Below are positions 1 to 11,103 of a stretch of DNA of 64,000 bases, in pieces (position 1 is the first letter of the stretch; each line of letters begins with the position of its first letter). The stretch is from assembly GCF_902459465.1 (NCBI RefSeq), contig NC_047063.1, positions 496,001 through 560,000 of the forward strand, read 5' to 3'. The notes under the pieces are model-generated. The model worked only from the letters and a program-made list of their open reading frames with translations. It was not told the DNA's origin and made no database searches. The position numbers and the translations under genes are program-made. The DNA is from Asterias rubens (Eukaryota > Echinodermata > Asteroidea > Forcipulatida > Asteriidae).

Positions 1-30
1 CATTCCAGGGCCATGAAGACTTCATTGGAG

Positions 31-905
31 CTGTGGTGAGCGGAGGTTGCTGTGAGGAAAACAACACTTACACATTTTAAAGTTCAGGAATAGAACCTGA
101 AGGTAAGTTTATGTTCAGGATGTTTATAGTTTGGAAGTTCATGCAGGACCAAAATTGTAAACAAAAAATCCTGAAATGATCATATTTTGTTAATTTTTGT
201 TATAGCCAATGAACACTTTCTGAACAGAACAACAAATTAAAGTTAATAAATAACTCACAGGGTTTACAGAAGGTAATGGTTAAAGACTTCCCTGTGAAAT
301 ATTATTCCATGAAATGCTTTACTTTTTGAGAAGACATTAATACAATTATCAATTCTCAATATCGAGAACAACTGATTTATTATAAACACATGTTGTGACA
401 TGGCGAAACGTGCGTAAACAAAGGTGGGTTTTCCCGTTATTTTTTCCTGATTGACCGATTGAGCCTAAATTTTCACAGGTTTGTGTACAAGTTGTGATAC
501 ACGAAGTGTGGGTCTTTGGAAAATACTGTTTTATCGATATGTGCTATTGCTTAAAAGAGAGCCTCCTGCAAAGAAAAATGTCAAATTGAGTTTTGCGCTT
601 CACTACTTTTCAAATTGATATGAAAATTATTGAGTTCTTTTTTTTTTTTTTTTTTTTCTGACTTCATATTATAATGGTGTAACATGCCATTTTGTTTGAA
701 GCCCTTCAACATCTTTTATGTTTCATGTTCTTCAGCTGTGGTGAGCGGAGGTATGCTGTGAGGAAACGACACTCATTTAAAAGTTCAGGAATACAACCTG
801 AGGGCAAGTTTATTTTCATAATGTTAATAGTTTGGAAGTTCATGTAGGAACGTAATTTGTAAAGAATTTTCCTGAAATGATGATAATTTGTTAATTTATG
901 TTAAA
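31..905. repeat. Direct repeat pair (31-203 and 735-905)
   Basis: Two diverged copies of about 170 bp, both starting AGCTGTGGTGAGCGGAGG and continuing through a shared 'ttcaggaata.aacctga' stretch, lie about 700 bp apart. Each contains CTGTG followed by GTGAGC, a good 5' splice-site consensus. The second copy is preceded by a pyrimidine-rich tract ending in ttcttcag. They may be remnants of duplicated upstream exons of the transcript unit that holds the exon array, but no reading frame supports this. Nothing else is recognised up to 1290 except a partial inverted-repeat element. Confidence 0.5.
235..548. mobile_element. Partial TTAA-type MITE, second subfamily
   Basis: This stretch matches the complete element at 48695-49066 over most of its length: the 'cagggtttacagaaggta' block, 'ccatgaaatgctttactttttga', 'gaccgattgagcctaaattttcacaggtttgt' and 'gttgtgatacacgaagtgtggg' are all shared. 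Its terminal inverted repeats are missing or eroded, so it is a decayed copy. Confidence 0.6.
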
Positions 906-1312
906 GAGGGGCTCCTGCAAAGGTCAAATTGAGCTGGGGGATTCACTATTTTTCAATAAAATTGTTTATTTGGGGGAAGGGTCTCTGACTTCATATTGTA
1001 ATGGTGTAAAATGCCATTATGTCTGATGCCCAACAATTTTTTTTATAGAAATGAAACAATAGTGGATATCATCATATTTTGAAATACATGGTCGATAAAT
1101 TGTTGTACATAAATTGTTCATTTCATTTTGAAACTCTGATCATTCAATCCAAATGGCATTACATCTGAGTTAATATGACTGACACAGAAATTCCTCTTGG
1201 GAATGTACAGACACATTTTTTTTTATGTCTGATGATGTCATGTTACATTAACTCAATGATTGAGCTAATTTTGTGGTTTGAATGCAGTTATTGAATGATT
1301 CTCCATATACAG

Positions 1313-1394
1313 GTGATGTCACAAGGATAATGGCTACCAAGGATCGTGGAAGGAGGACGAAGGTGTCTTATGGTCTGAGGATGCAAGTTTCCAG
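1313..1394 (+). other. Exon-like segment, array copy 1
   Basis: 82 nt bounded by an acceptor (gattctccatatacag) and a strong donor (gtaaga). An ATG in good context (A at -3, G at +4) begins 17 nt in and opens a frame MATKDRGRRTKVSYG that continues to the donor without a stop. The frame is also open upstream of the ATG to the acceptor. The exon enters in one phase and leaves in another (82 is not a multiple of 3), so two copies cannot be joined in frame. Joined to the acceptor at 9334 the frame continues to a stop at 9444-9446, giving a 58-residue predicted product. I do not recognise it. It could equally be part of a non-coding RNA. Confidence 0.5.
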
Positions 1395-1741
1395 GTAAGA
1401 CGACTTAAGAAAGTAAAATACAGTATAAGTTATTACTGTCTGAATGTATATATTTTTTGTCTTTTATTTACTGCAATGGTGAAATGCGAAACCAACTGCC
1501 TGTGAAGTACGGAGTCCATTGAAAACTGCACATCAATGGTGTCTGCGTTCGTGCTGGTGACGTCCATCCGCCGATGACCAAGAAGACAGCCGCTAATTCC
1601 TGGCTTCATAGAGAAGTGTTCCTCTCCCTGGTGGATGAGAGAATGCATTGCAGTCTGATGGATCAACAACAGATGTAATTATGGCAACTATATTTGTTTT
1701 GACAAAACTAAAACCGATTTTACACATGTAATAACATAACT

Positions 1742-2129
1742 TTAAAGGCAGTGGACACTATTGGTAATTGTCAAAGACTAGCCTTCACAGTTGGTGTATC
1801 TCAACATACACATAAAATAACAAACCTGTGAAAATTTGAGCTCAATCGGTCATCAAAGTTGCGAGATAGTAATGAAAGAAGAAAACACCCTTGTCACACG
1901 AAGTTGTGTGCGTTTAGATGGTTGATTTTGAGACCTCAAGTTCTAAACTTAAGGTCTCGAAATCAAATTCGTAGAAAATTACTTCTTTCTCCCAATACTA
2001 TGGCACTTCAGAGGGAGCTGTTTCTAACAATGTTTTATACCACCAACCTCTCCCCATTACTTGTCACCAAGAAAGGTTTTATGTTAATAATTATTTTGAG
2101 TAATTACCAATAGTGTCCACTGCCTTTAA
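1742..2129. mobile_element. Full-length TTAA-flanked MITE
   Basis: Complete member of the commonest family here: TTAA, then AGGCAGTGGACACTATTGGT, a body of about 340 bp with an internal palindrome (gacctcaagttct/gaggtctcgaaatcaaa), then the inverted end and TTAA. There is no coding capacity, so it is non-autonomous. The last array unit has the empty site (aacataacttgaaagaattg), so the flanking TTTAAA is consistent with a target duplication. TTAA targets are typical of piggyBac-like transposases, but that assignment is inference. Confidence 0.85.
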
Positions 2130-2286
2130 AGGATTGCGCAGAAAGTTTGTTGCGTCAATCTTTTTACAACAATCAATGTCTTTGAGATGACATAAATAGT
2201 TCAAACTTGTTGTTGAAAAGCAGCGACTGAACTCAATTTTTGAACTAACTTAATGATGCAGTTGTTGAATGATTCTCCATATACAG

Positions 2287-2368
2287 GTGATGTCACAAGG
2301 ATAATGGCTACCAAGGATCATGGAAGGAGGACGAGGGTGTCTTATGGTCTGAGGATGCAAGTTTCCAG
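2287..2368 (+). other. Exon-like segment, array copy 2
   Basis: Same acceptor, ATG and donor as copy 1. Base changes give His for Arg at residue 6 and Arg for Lys at residue 11 of the predicted peptide. No stop or frameshift. Confidence 0.5.
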
Positions 2369-3345
2369 GTAAGACGACTTAAAGTAAAATACAGTATAAG
2401 TTATTACTGTCCATAAGTATTAAGTCGTAAAAAAAGTGCTTTTGAAAACTTAATGTGGCTTATTTTGAATGCCCAAACAAAACTAGCTCAATAAAACCAT
2501 GCAGTTTAACACTTAACAAAACCTAACCATTCCTTTCTTTCCTCTGATGTGTTCATCAAAGTTTAACGAAAAATTTACAGTTTATTTTACGATTTGCTAA
2601 ATGCAGACAAACGAGTTGATGAGAAATATTTGACTCTAAAAATTCAAAGAAATAAACCCTAACAAATAATATGATTGAAAAACTCAAACCCACATTTATG
2701 TTGACCTAAATTATTCCCAAACTAAATGGAATAATTCTATTTGGAAGTGCATTTTCTGAATGTATCTATTTTTTGTCTTTTATTTACTGCAATGGTGAAA
2801 TGCGAAACCAACTGCCTGTGAAGTACGGAGTCCAATGAAAACTGCACATCAATGGTGTCTGCGTTCGTGCTGGTGACGTCCATCCGCTGATGACCAAGAA
2901 GACAACCGCTGGTTGCCTGGCTTCATGGTGGATGAGAGAATGCATTGCAGTCTGATGGATCAACAACAGATGTAATTATGGCAACTATATTTGTTTTGAC
3001 ATCTAAACTTGAGGTCTCGAAATCAAATTCGTAGAAAATTACTTCTTTCTCCCAAACTATGGCACTTCAGAGGGAACTGTTTCTAACAATGTTTTATACC
3101 ACCAACCTCTCCCCATTACTTGTCACCAAGAAAGGTTTTATGTTAATAATTATTTTGAGTAATTACCAATAGTGTCCACTGCCTTTAAAGGATTGCGCAG
3201 AAAGTTTGTTGCGTCAATCTTTTTACAACAATCGATGTCTTTGAGATGACATAAATAGTTCAAACTTGTTGTTGAAAAGCAGCGACTGAACTCAATTTTT
3301 GAACTAACTTAATGATGCAGTTGTTGAATGATTCTCCATATACAG

Positions 3346-3427
3346 GTGATGTCACAAGGATAATGGCTACCAAGGATCATGGAAGGAGGACGAGGGTGTC
3401 TTATGGTCTGAGGATGCAAGTTTCCAG
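3346..3427 (+). other. Exon-like segment, array copy 3
   Basis: Identical in sequence to copy 2 (His6, Arg11, Tyr14 version), with intact acceptor and gtaaga donor. Confidence 0.5.
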
Positions 3428-4447
3428 GTAAGACGACTTAAGAAAGTAAAATACAGTATAAGTTATTACTGTCCATAAGTATTAAGTCGTAAAAAAAGTG
3501 CTTTTGAAAACTTAATGTGGCCTATTTTGAATGCCCAGACAAAACTAGCTCAATAAAACCATTCAGTTAAACCCTTAACAAAACCTAAACATTCCTTTCT
3601 TTCCTCTGATGTGTTCATCAGTGTTCATCAAAGTTTAACGAAAAATTTACAGTTTATTTTACGATTTGCTAACTGCAGACAAACGAGTTGATGAGAAATA
3701 TTTGACTCTAAAAATTGAAAGAAATAAACCCTAACGAATAATATGATTGAAAAACTCAAACCCACATCAATGTTGACCTAAATTATTCCCAAACTAAATG
3801 GAATAATTCTATTTGGAAGTGCATTTTCTGAATGTATCTATTTTTTGTCTTTTATTTACTGCAATGGTGAAATGCGAAACCAACTGCCTGTGAAGTACGG
3901 AGTCCAATGAAAACTGCACATCAATGGTGTCTGCGTTCGTACTGGTGACGTCCATCCGCCGATGACCAAGAAGACAACCGCTGGTTGCCTGGCTTCATAG
4001 AGGAGTGTTCCTGTGTTCCTGTCTCCCTGGTGGATGAGAGAATGCATTGCAGTCTGATGGATCAACAACAGATGTAATAATGGCAACTATATTTGTTTTG
4101 ACATCTAAACTTGTGGTCTCGAAATCAAATTCAAAGAAAATTACTTCTTTCTCCCAAACTATGGCACTTCAGAGGGAGCTGTTTCTAACAATGTTTTATA
4201 CCACCAACCTCTCCCCATTACTTGTCACCAAGAAAGGTTTTATGTTAATAATTATTTTAAGTAATTACCAATAGTGTCCACTGCCTTTAAAGGATTGCGC
4301 AGAAAGTTTGTTGCGTCAATCTTTTTACAACAATCGATGTCTTTGAGATGACATAAATAGTTCAAACTTGTTGTTGAAAAGCAGCGACTGAACTCAATTT
4401 TTGAACTAACTTAATGATGCAGTTGTTGAATGATTCTCCATATACAG

Positions 4448-4529
4448 GTGATGTCACAAGGATAATGGCTACCAAGGATCGTGGAAGGAGGACGAAGGTG
4501 TCTTTTGGTCTGAGGATGCAAGTTTCCAG
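4448..4529 (+). other. Exon-like segment, array copy 4
   Basis: Arg6/Lys11 version like copy 1, but TTT replaces TAT, so residue 14 is Phe instead of Tyr. Splice signals are intact. Confidence 0.5.
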
Positions 4530-5550
4530 GTAAGACGACTTAAGAAAGTAAAATACAGTATAAGTTATTACTGTCCATAAGTATTAAGTCTTAAAAAAAG
4601 TGCTTTTGAAAACTTAATGTTGCTTATTTTGAATGCCCAAACAAAACTAGCTCAATAAAACCATGCAGTTTAACCCTTAACAAAACCTAAACATTCCTTT
4701 CTTTCCTCTGATGTGTTCATCAGTGTTCATCAAAGTTTAACGAAAAATTTACAGTTTATTTTACGATTTGCTAAATGCAGACAAACGAGTTGATGAGAAA
4801 TATTTGAGTCTAAAAATTCAAAGAAATAAACCCTACTAAATAATATGATTGAAAAACTCAAACCCACATTAATGTTGACCTAAATTATTCCCAAACTAAA
4901 TGGAATAATTCTATTTGGAAGTGCATTTTCTGAATGTATCTATTTTTTGTCTTTTATTTTACTGCAATGGTGAAATGCGAAACCAACTGCCTGTGAAGTA
5001 CGGAGTCCAATGAAAACTGCACATCAATGGTGTCTGCGTTCGTACTGGTGACGTCCATCCGCCGATGACCAAGAAGACAACCGCTGGTTGCCTGGCTTCA
5101 TAGAGGAGTGTTCCTGTGTTCCTGTCTCCCTGGTGGATGAGAGAATGCATTGCAGTCTGATGGATCAACAACAGATGTAATAATGGCAACTATATTTGTT
5201 TTGACATCTAAACTTGTGGTCTCGAAATCAAATTCGTAGAAAATTACTTCTTTCTCCAAAACTATGGCACTTCAGAGGGAGCTGTTTCTAACAATGTTTT
5301 ATACCACCAACCTCTCCCCATTACTTGTCACCAAGAAAGGTTTTATGTTAATAATTATTTTAAGTAATTACCAATAGTGTCCACTGCCTTTAAAGGATTG
5401 CGCAGAAAGTTTGTTGCGTCAATCTTTTTACAACAATCGATGTCTTTGAGATGACATAAATAGTTCAAACTTGTTGTTGAAAAGCAGCGACTGAACTCAA
5501 TTTTTGAACTAACTTAATGATGCAGTTGTTGAATGATTCTCCATATACAG

Positions 5551-5632
5551 GTGATGTCACAAGGATAATGGCTACCAAGGATCGTGGAAGGAGGACGAAG
5601 GTGTCTTTTGGTCTGAGGATGCAAGTTTCCAG
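5551..5632 (+). other. Exon-like segment, array copy 5
   Basis: Identical to copy 4 (Arg6, Lys11, Phe14), with splice signals intact. Confidence 0.5.
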
Positions 5633-6652
5633 GTAAGACGACTTAAGAAAGTAAAATACAGTATAAGTTATTACTGTCCATAAGTATTAAGTCTTAAAAA
5701 AAGTGCTTTTGAAAACTTAATGTTGCTTATTTTGAATGCCCAAACAAAACTAGCTCATTAAAACCATGCAGTTTAACCCTTAACAAAACCTAAACATTCC
5801 TTTCTTTCCTCTGATGTGTTCATCAGTGTTCATCAAAGTTTAACGAAAAATTTACAGTTTATTTTACGATTTGCTAAATGCAGACAAACGAGTTGATGAG
5901 AAATATTTGACTCTAAAAATTCAAAGAAATAAACCCTACTAAATAATATGATTGAAAAACTCAAACCCACATTTATGTTGACCTAAATTATTCCCAAACT
6001 AAATGGAATAATTCTATTTGGAAGTGCATTTTCTGAATGTATCTATTTTTTGTCTTTTATTTACTGCAATGGTGAAATGCGAAACCAACTGCCTGTGAAG
6101 TACGGAGTCCAATGAAAACTGCACATCAATGGTGTCTGCGTTCGTACTGGTGACGTCAATCCGCCGATGACCAAGAAGACAACCGCTGGTTGCCTGGCTT
6201 CATAGAGGAGTGTTCCTGTGTTCCTGTCTCCCTGGTGGATGAGAGAATGCATTGCAGTCTGATGGATCAACAACAGATGTAATAATGGCAACTATATTTG
6301 TTTTGACATCTAAACTTGTGGTCTCGAAATCAAATTCAAAGAAAATTACTTCTTTCTCCCAAACTATGGCACTTCAGAGGGAGCTGTTTCTAACAATGTT
6401 TTATACCACCAACCTCTCCCCATTACTTGTCACCAAGAAAGGTTTTATGTTAATAATTATTTTAAGTAATTACCAATAGTGTCCACTGCCTTTAAAGGAT
6501 TGCGCAGGAAGTTTGTTGCGTCAATCTTTTTACAACAATCGATGTCTTTGAGATGACATAAATAGTTCAAACTTGTTGTTGAAAAGCAGCGACTGAACTC
6601 AATTTTTGAACTAACTTAATGATGCAGTTGTTGAATGATTCTCCATATACAG

Positions 6653-6734
6653 GTGATGTCACAAGGATAATGGCTACCAAGGATCATGGAAGGAGGACGA
6701 GGGTGTCTTATGGTCTGAGGATGCAAGTTTCCAG
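6653..6734 (+). other. Exon-like segment, array copy 6
   Basis: His6/Arg11/Tyr14 version as in copies 2 and 3, with splice signals intact. The unit after it carries a full-length TTAA MITE. Confidence 0.5.
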
Positions 6735-7440
6735 GTAAGACGACTTAAGAAAGTAAAATACAGTATAAGTTATTACTGTCCATAAGTATTAAGTCTTAAA
6801 AAAAGTGCTTTTGAAAACTTAATGTTGCTTATTTTGAATGCCCAAACAAAACTAGCTCAATAAAACCATGCAGTTTAACCCTTAACAAAACCTAAACATT
6901 CCTTTCTTTCCTCTGATGTGTTCATCAGTGTTCATCAAAGTTTAACGAAAAATTTACAGTTTATTTTACGATTTGCTAAATGCAGACAAACGAGTTGATG
7001 AGAAATATTTGACTCTAAAAATTCAAAGAAATAAACCCTACTAAATAATATGATTGAAAAACTCAAACCCACATTTATGTTGACCTAAATTATTCCCAAA
7101 CTAAATGGAATAATTCTATTTGGAAGTGCATTTTCTGAATGTATCTATTTTTTGTCTTTTATTACTGCAATGGTGAAATGCGAAACCAACTGCCTGTGAA
7201 GTACGGAGTCCAATGAAAACTGCACATCAATGGTGTCTGCGTTCGTACTGGTGACGTCCATCCGCCGATGACCAAGAAGACAACCGCTGGTTGCCTGGCT
7301 TCATAGAGGAGTGTTCCTGTCTCCCTGGTGGATGAGAGAATGCATTGCAGTCTGATGGATCAACAACAGATGTAATTATGGCAACTATATTTGTTTTGAT
7401 AGAAAACTAAAACAGATTTTACACATGTAATAACATAACT

Positions 7441-7824
7441 TTAAAGGCAGTGGACACTATTGGTAATTGTCAAAGACTAGCCTTCACAGTTGGTGTATCT
7501 CAACATACCCATAAAATAACAAACCTGTGAAAATTTGAGCTCAATCGGTCATCAAAGTTGCGAGATAGTAATGAAAGAGGAAAACACCCTTGTCACACGA
7601 AGTTGTGTGCGTTTAGATGGTTGATTTTGAGACCTCAAGTTCTTAACTTGAGGTCTCGAAATCAAATTCGTAGAAAATTACTTCTTTCTCCAAAACTATG
7701 GCACTTCAGAGGGAGCTGTTTCTAACAATGTTTTATACCACCAACCTCTCCCCATTACTTGTCACCAAGAAAGGTTTTATGTTAATTATTTTGAGTAATT
7801 ACCAATAGTGTCCACTGCCTTTAA
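7441..7824. mobile_element. Full-length TTAA MITE in unit 6
   Basis: A complete copy with both ends, TTAA on each side, in the same orientation and same site as the copy in unit 1. Confidence 0.85.
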
Positions 7825-7981
7825 AGGATTGCGCAGAAAGTTTGTTGCGTCAATCTTTTTACAACAATCGATGTCTTTGAGATGACATAAATAGTTCAAA
7901 CTTGTTGTTGAAAAGCAGCGACTGAACTAAATTTTTGAACTAACTTAATGATGCAGTTGTTGAATGATTCTCCATATACAG

Positions 7982-8063
7982 CTGATGTCACAAGGGTAAT
8001 GGCTACCAAGGATCATGGAAGGAGGACGAGGGTGTCTTATGGTCTGAGGATGCAAGTTTCCAG
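7982..8063 (+). other. Exon-like segment, array copy 7
   Basis: The last copy, nearest the shared downstream exon. The acceptor AG is kept but the first exon base is C instead of G, and 'ggata' before the ATG is 'gggta'. The predicted peptide is the His6/Arg11/Tyr14 version. The donor gtaaga is intact. Confidence 0.5.
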
Positions 8064-8074
8064 GTAAGACGACT

Positions 8075-8462
8075 TAAGAAAAAGCAACTACTTGATGGAT
8101 ATTCATAGATTATGACTGTTTCTGCATTGCCTAGGTTATGTTATCTTTCAACACACCTTACATTAGCCGTTGTTGTGTTTGTCTGTCAAGTCTATTGTCT
8201 GTACAATATGTGCTGGTGCTGTTATGTTTGTGTTCGTCTGTCCATAGGTTAAGGAACAAAAGCCACGGCTTCACCTGAACCTAATTGTTGTCCTACCGCT
8301 TATTACATATAAAATTGTTATTAATCTATTATTTATATTGCGTATACATTGTAATAGCCTACTTTATCATAAACATGTTATTGTGTAACTGAATGTAATG
8401 TTAATCTATGTCTTGTAAGATGAATGGACAAGGATGAAATAAATGTTAAATGTAGTAGAAGA
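8075..8462 (+). mobile_element. Insertion in unit 7, probable retroelement 3' end
   Basis: About 390 bp interrupt the spacer that all other units share (breakpoints at 'cttaagaaa' and 'agaagaaagtaaaatac'). The insert ends with 'gacaaggatgaaataaatgttaaatgtag', which looks like the polyadenylation-signal-bearing 3' end of a LINE or SINE. No coding frame is left. Flanking AAGAAA-like bases could be a target duplication. Confidence 0.45.
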
Positions 8463-9334
8463 AAGTAAAATACAGTATAAGTTATTACTGTCCATAAGTA
8501 TTAAATCGTAAAAAAGTGCTTTTGAAAACTTAATGTGGCTTATTTTGAATGCCCAAACAAAACTAGCTCAATAAAACCATGCAGTTTAACCCTTAACAAA
8601 ACCTAACCATTCCTTTCTTTCCTCTGATGTGTTCATCAAAGTTTAACGAAAAATTTACAATTTATTTTACGACTTGCTAAATGCAGACAAACGTAATTCA
8701 AAGAAATAAACCCTAACGAATAAAATGATCGAAAAACTCAAACCCACATCAATGTTGACCTGAACTGTTCCCAAACTAAATGGAATAGTTCTATTTGGAA
8801 GTGGATTTTCTGAATGTATCTATTTTTTGTCTTTTATTTACTGCAATGGTGAAATGCGAAACCAACTGCCTGTGAAGTACGGAGTCCAATGAAACTGCAC
8901 ATCAATGGCGTCTGCGTTCGTACTGGTGACGTCCATCCGCCGATGACCAAGAAGACAACCGCTGGTTGCCTGGCTTCATAGAGGAGTGTTCCTGTCTCCC
9001 TGGTGGATGAGAGAATGCATTGCAGTCTGATGGATCAACAACAGATGTAATAATGGTAACCATACTTGTTTTCACAAGAAACTAAAACAGTTTTTACACA
9101 TGGAATAACATAACTTGAAAGAATTGTGCAGAGAGTTTGTTGCATCAATCTTTTTAACAGTCTGCGTCTTTGAGATGACAGAAAATTCAAACTTTTTCAT
9201 GAAAAGGAGTTTTTGAACTCAATTTTTGAGCTAATTTTGTGATTTGATTTTGAAGTTCCGTAATGATCATCAGATGATTACATTATATTAGTCTCTATAT
9301 GGTTTGTACTGATGTGATAACAACTTTCTTTCAG

Positions 9335-9686
9335 ATGGCGCTCCCCTAGAGGTCATCCGCTAGAAGGCGTCTATACAAGAATGCTACCAATGGCCATTGA
9401 TGTAACATTCTTAGATCGGCTGAAGGACACAACCAGAAACAACTGAGCTTAAGATGCTGATGCTGGACGGGGCGTTGAAGGCGGCCATCAGAGGTTCCCA
9501 AGATGGCGTCAGCTAAAGACAACCTGTCGCTCAACTACTACTTACATACAGGTTATTGTGATGACTACTTTTCTCCCATCCTGTCAACATGGACCATGAA
9601 GATGTGACATCACAAAGATAGATACGTCATGGCTTGAGGAGATATACATCAAGTATATCTACAACTACTTACCAGGATCCTTGAAG
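9335..9686 (+). other. Shared downstream exon of the array gene
   Basis: It begins after a good acceptor (caactttctttcag) and ends before gtaaga at 9687. An alternative weaker donor lies near 9551. Spliced from any array exon (ending ..TTCCAG), the frame reads on as R-WRSPRGHPLEGVYTRMLP and stops at TGA 9444-9446. A second open stretch near its 3' end, around WLEEIYIKYIYNYLPGS, runs to the donor in another frame. No family is recognised. The exon may be coding, 3' UTR, or part of a long non-coding RNA. The text 'gatgtgacatcacaaagata' at about 9608 resembles the start of the array exon and may be a decayed eighth copy. Confidence 0.4.
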
Positions 9687-9811
9687 GTAAGATCTCTTTT
9701 AGCTAATAAATCTGAGAAATCCATTAACGTGCGGAAAATAAACTTTGCTTAAACACAAAAATTGAACTTACAAATCTTTTTGTTTCAATTTTGTTTTATA
9801 TCATATTACAG

Positions 9812-10640
9812 GATGAACAGAGTGGAACAACTAAGAGTTGATTACGTCAAGATGCTGAGCCACATTATGCAGCACCAATAAAACTGTTGCTGCAACACAG
9901 TCTTTGTAAAGGAGGACTGGTTCTTCATGATGACTGCCCTCATCTAAGGTTGTATCCAAATTGGTGGTACCAGCTTCGACTGTTACTAAGGATGTACTTC
10001 GACCATTGAGTATTCGTTCCAAGAGCATGAACAACATTGAACAAATCTTCCAATGGATCTTGATATTACAGCATGATCATCCGGATTCATCTGCAGATTG
10101 AACTCAGTTACACAACAAAGTTTTGTTATTGTAGAACAATGACTTGAATATTAGTATTGTTTGAAGCTTTGCATGGTGAAGAGAAATAGGAAGAAACTAT
10201 AAATATGTGTATTTAACTTGTGGGTACACTCTTTTGTATGAGTGTTGGCTCTGAAAAAACTCTGTGTGAGTGTTTGATCAAGGCTGATTTGTCATGGTGT
10301 CCCAGACTGCCGTGTGCTTGATGTTTCTTGATTCTCATGGATATGAATGCAGCAGGTCTCCTCTATGTGTCATCGCATTCGGAGGGAATGCTGGTCTTCT
10401 GTGTGAAGTGATGTTTAAATCTTGATGTTTCTGGGTTGAGCTTGGCTGACGATTTGTTGGAGCTTGTGAGATGCATGGCCAATGTATGGAAGGGTGATGG
10501 TAGCCTTGAACTGCGGACTTTTGTCTACTTGTGTGATGAGGAATGGCTTCGGCTGGCTGCAGGAATTGAAGGTCTTTTAGTCGTTGAGTTGTAGTGATGT
10601 CTTGATGTGATGAAGTTCCTGCTTCAAGCTGCCTTGTTCA
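9812..10640 (+). other. Probable terminal exon and 3' UTR-like region
   Basis: Starts after the acceptor tatatcatattacag. Short open frames stop quickly. AATAAA occurs at 9878-9883. GC content is somewhat higher than the AT-rich DNA after it. I see no protein of recognisable type here, so it reads as non-coding 3' sequence of the array transcript. Confidence 0.35.
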
Positions 10641-10669
10641 ACTTATTTTGTAGACAGAATACGTAATAA

Positions 10670-10878
10670 CTTGTAATGAGATAATTCCTTACAAGTTAAT
10701 GTATTCACATTTTTAATGTTGCATGTTTGTAATGAGGTATTTCATTACACTCATGCAAAACATTCTTGCAATGAAATACCTCATTGCAAGTATGTCAAAG
10801 TTTCAAGTGCGTAATGAAGTACTGCATTACAAGCATGAAACAAGTTATGTAAATTTGTAATGCAATTGCTCATTACAA
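10670..10878. repeat. Cluster of five related imperfect palindromes
   Basis: Five short hairpin-forming sequences sit at 10670-10695, 10728-10749, 10765-10790, 10811-10830 and 10855-10878. All are built on GTAATGA...TCATTAC. The third has GCAATGA...TCATTGC, changing both arms together. The cores of the second and third are exact reverse complements over 16 nt, so they could also pair with each other. If transcribed, they would form a run of hairpins in a 3' UTR or non-coding RNA. Confidence 0.6.
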
Positions 10879-11073
10879 TTATGAAACAATAGGGTAAACT
10901 CATTACAAATATAAAGACAACAAGCTTGTCAAGAAGTGTATATGAGTGGTTTAACATTACAAACTAATAAAATTTAGTATTACTTTTACTGAATTTGAAT
11001 ATTGTATTAAATATGAATGGTACCTTTTATTGTGTCGTTCCGTTATTCATCCAAACAATATTATTAGTGTTCT

Positions 11074-11103
11074 GGGGGTACCCCCACATGGTGGCCACCA
11101 TGT
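11074..11103. repeat. Two abutting perfect palindromes
   Basis: GGGGGTACCCCC (11074-11085) is followed directly by ACATGGTGGCCACCATGT (11086-11103). Both are perfect, inside otherwise AT-rich DNA. Role unknown. Confidence 0.7.

Larger units (their letters stand above)
3003..6495. mobile_element. Four half-MITEs in array units 2-5
   Basis: At 3003-3188, 4105-4290, 5207-5393 and 6309-6495 only the right half of the TTAA MITE remains. It joins unit sequence at the same breakpoint ('gttttgacatctaaactt'). The shared deletion shows these four units descend from one ancestor that had already lost the left half. Confidence 0.8.
1290..9250 (+). repeat. Seven-copy tandem array, unit about 1.0-1.3 kb
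   Basis: A unit is repeated head-to-tail seven times. The landmark 82-nt exon-like segment starts at 1313, 2287, 3346, 4448, 5551, 6653 and 7982, so spacings are 974, 1059, 1102, 1103, 1102 and 1329 bp. Each unit holds the exon-like segment, an AT-rich spacer, and a conserved block of about 180 bp around 'cgaaaccaactgcctgtgaagtacggagtcc'. Most units also hold a whole or half TTAA MITE. Units 3-5 are nearly identical. Unit 1 lacks about 380 bp of spacer, unit 6 carries a whole MITE, and unit 7 has a 390-bp extra insertion and no MITE. This is recent unequal-crossover amplification. It most likely sits inside a transcribed gene on the plus strand. Confidence 0.9.

Noticed and set aside
3856..6291. 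Minus-strand frames of 76 codons repeated in units 3-5 of the array
   Set aside because: They are identical because the units are near-identical, are broken in units 1, 2, 6 and 7, and have no splice or start support.
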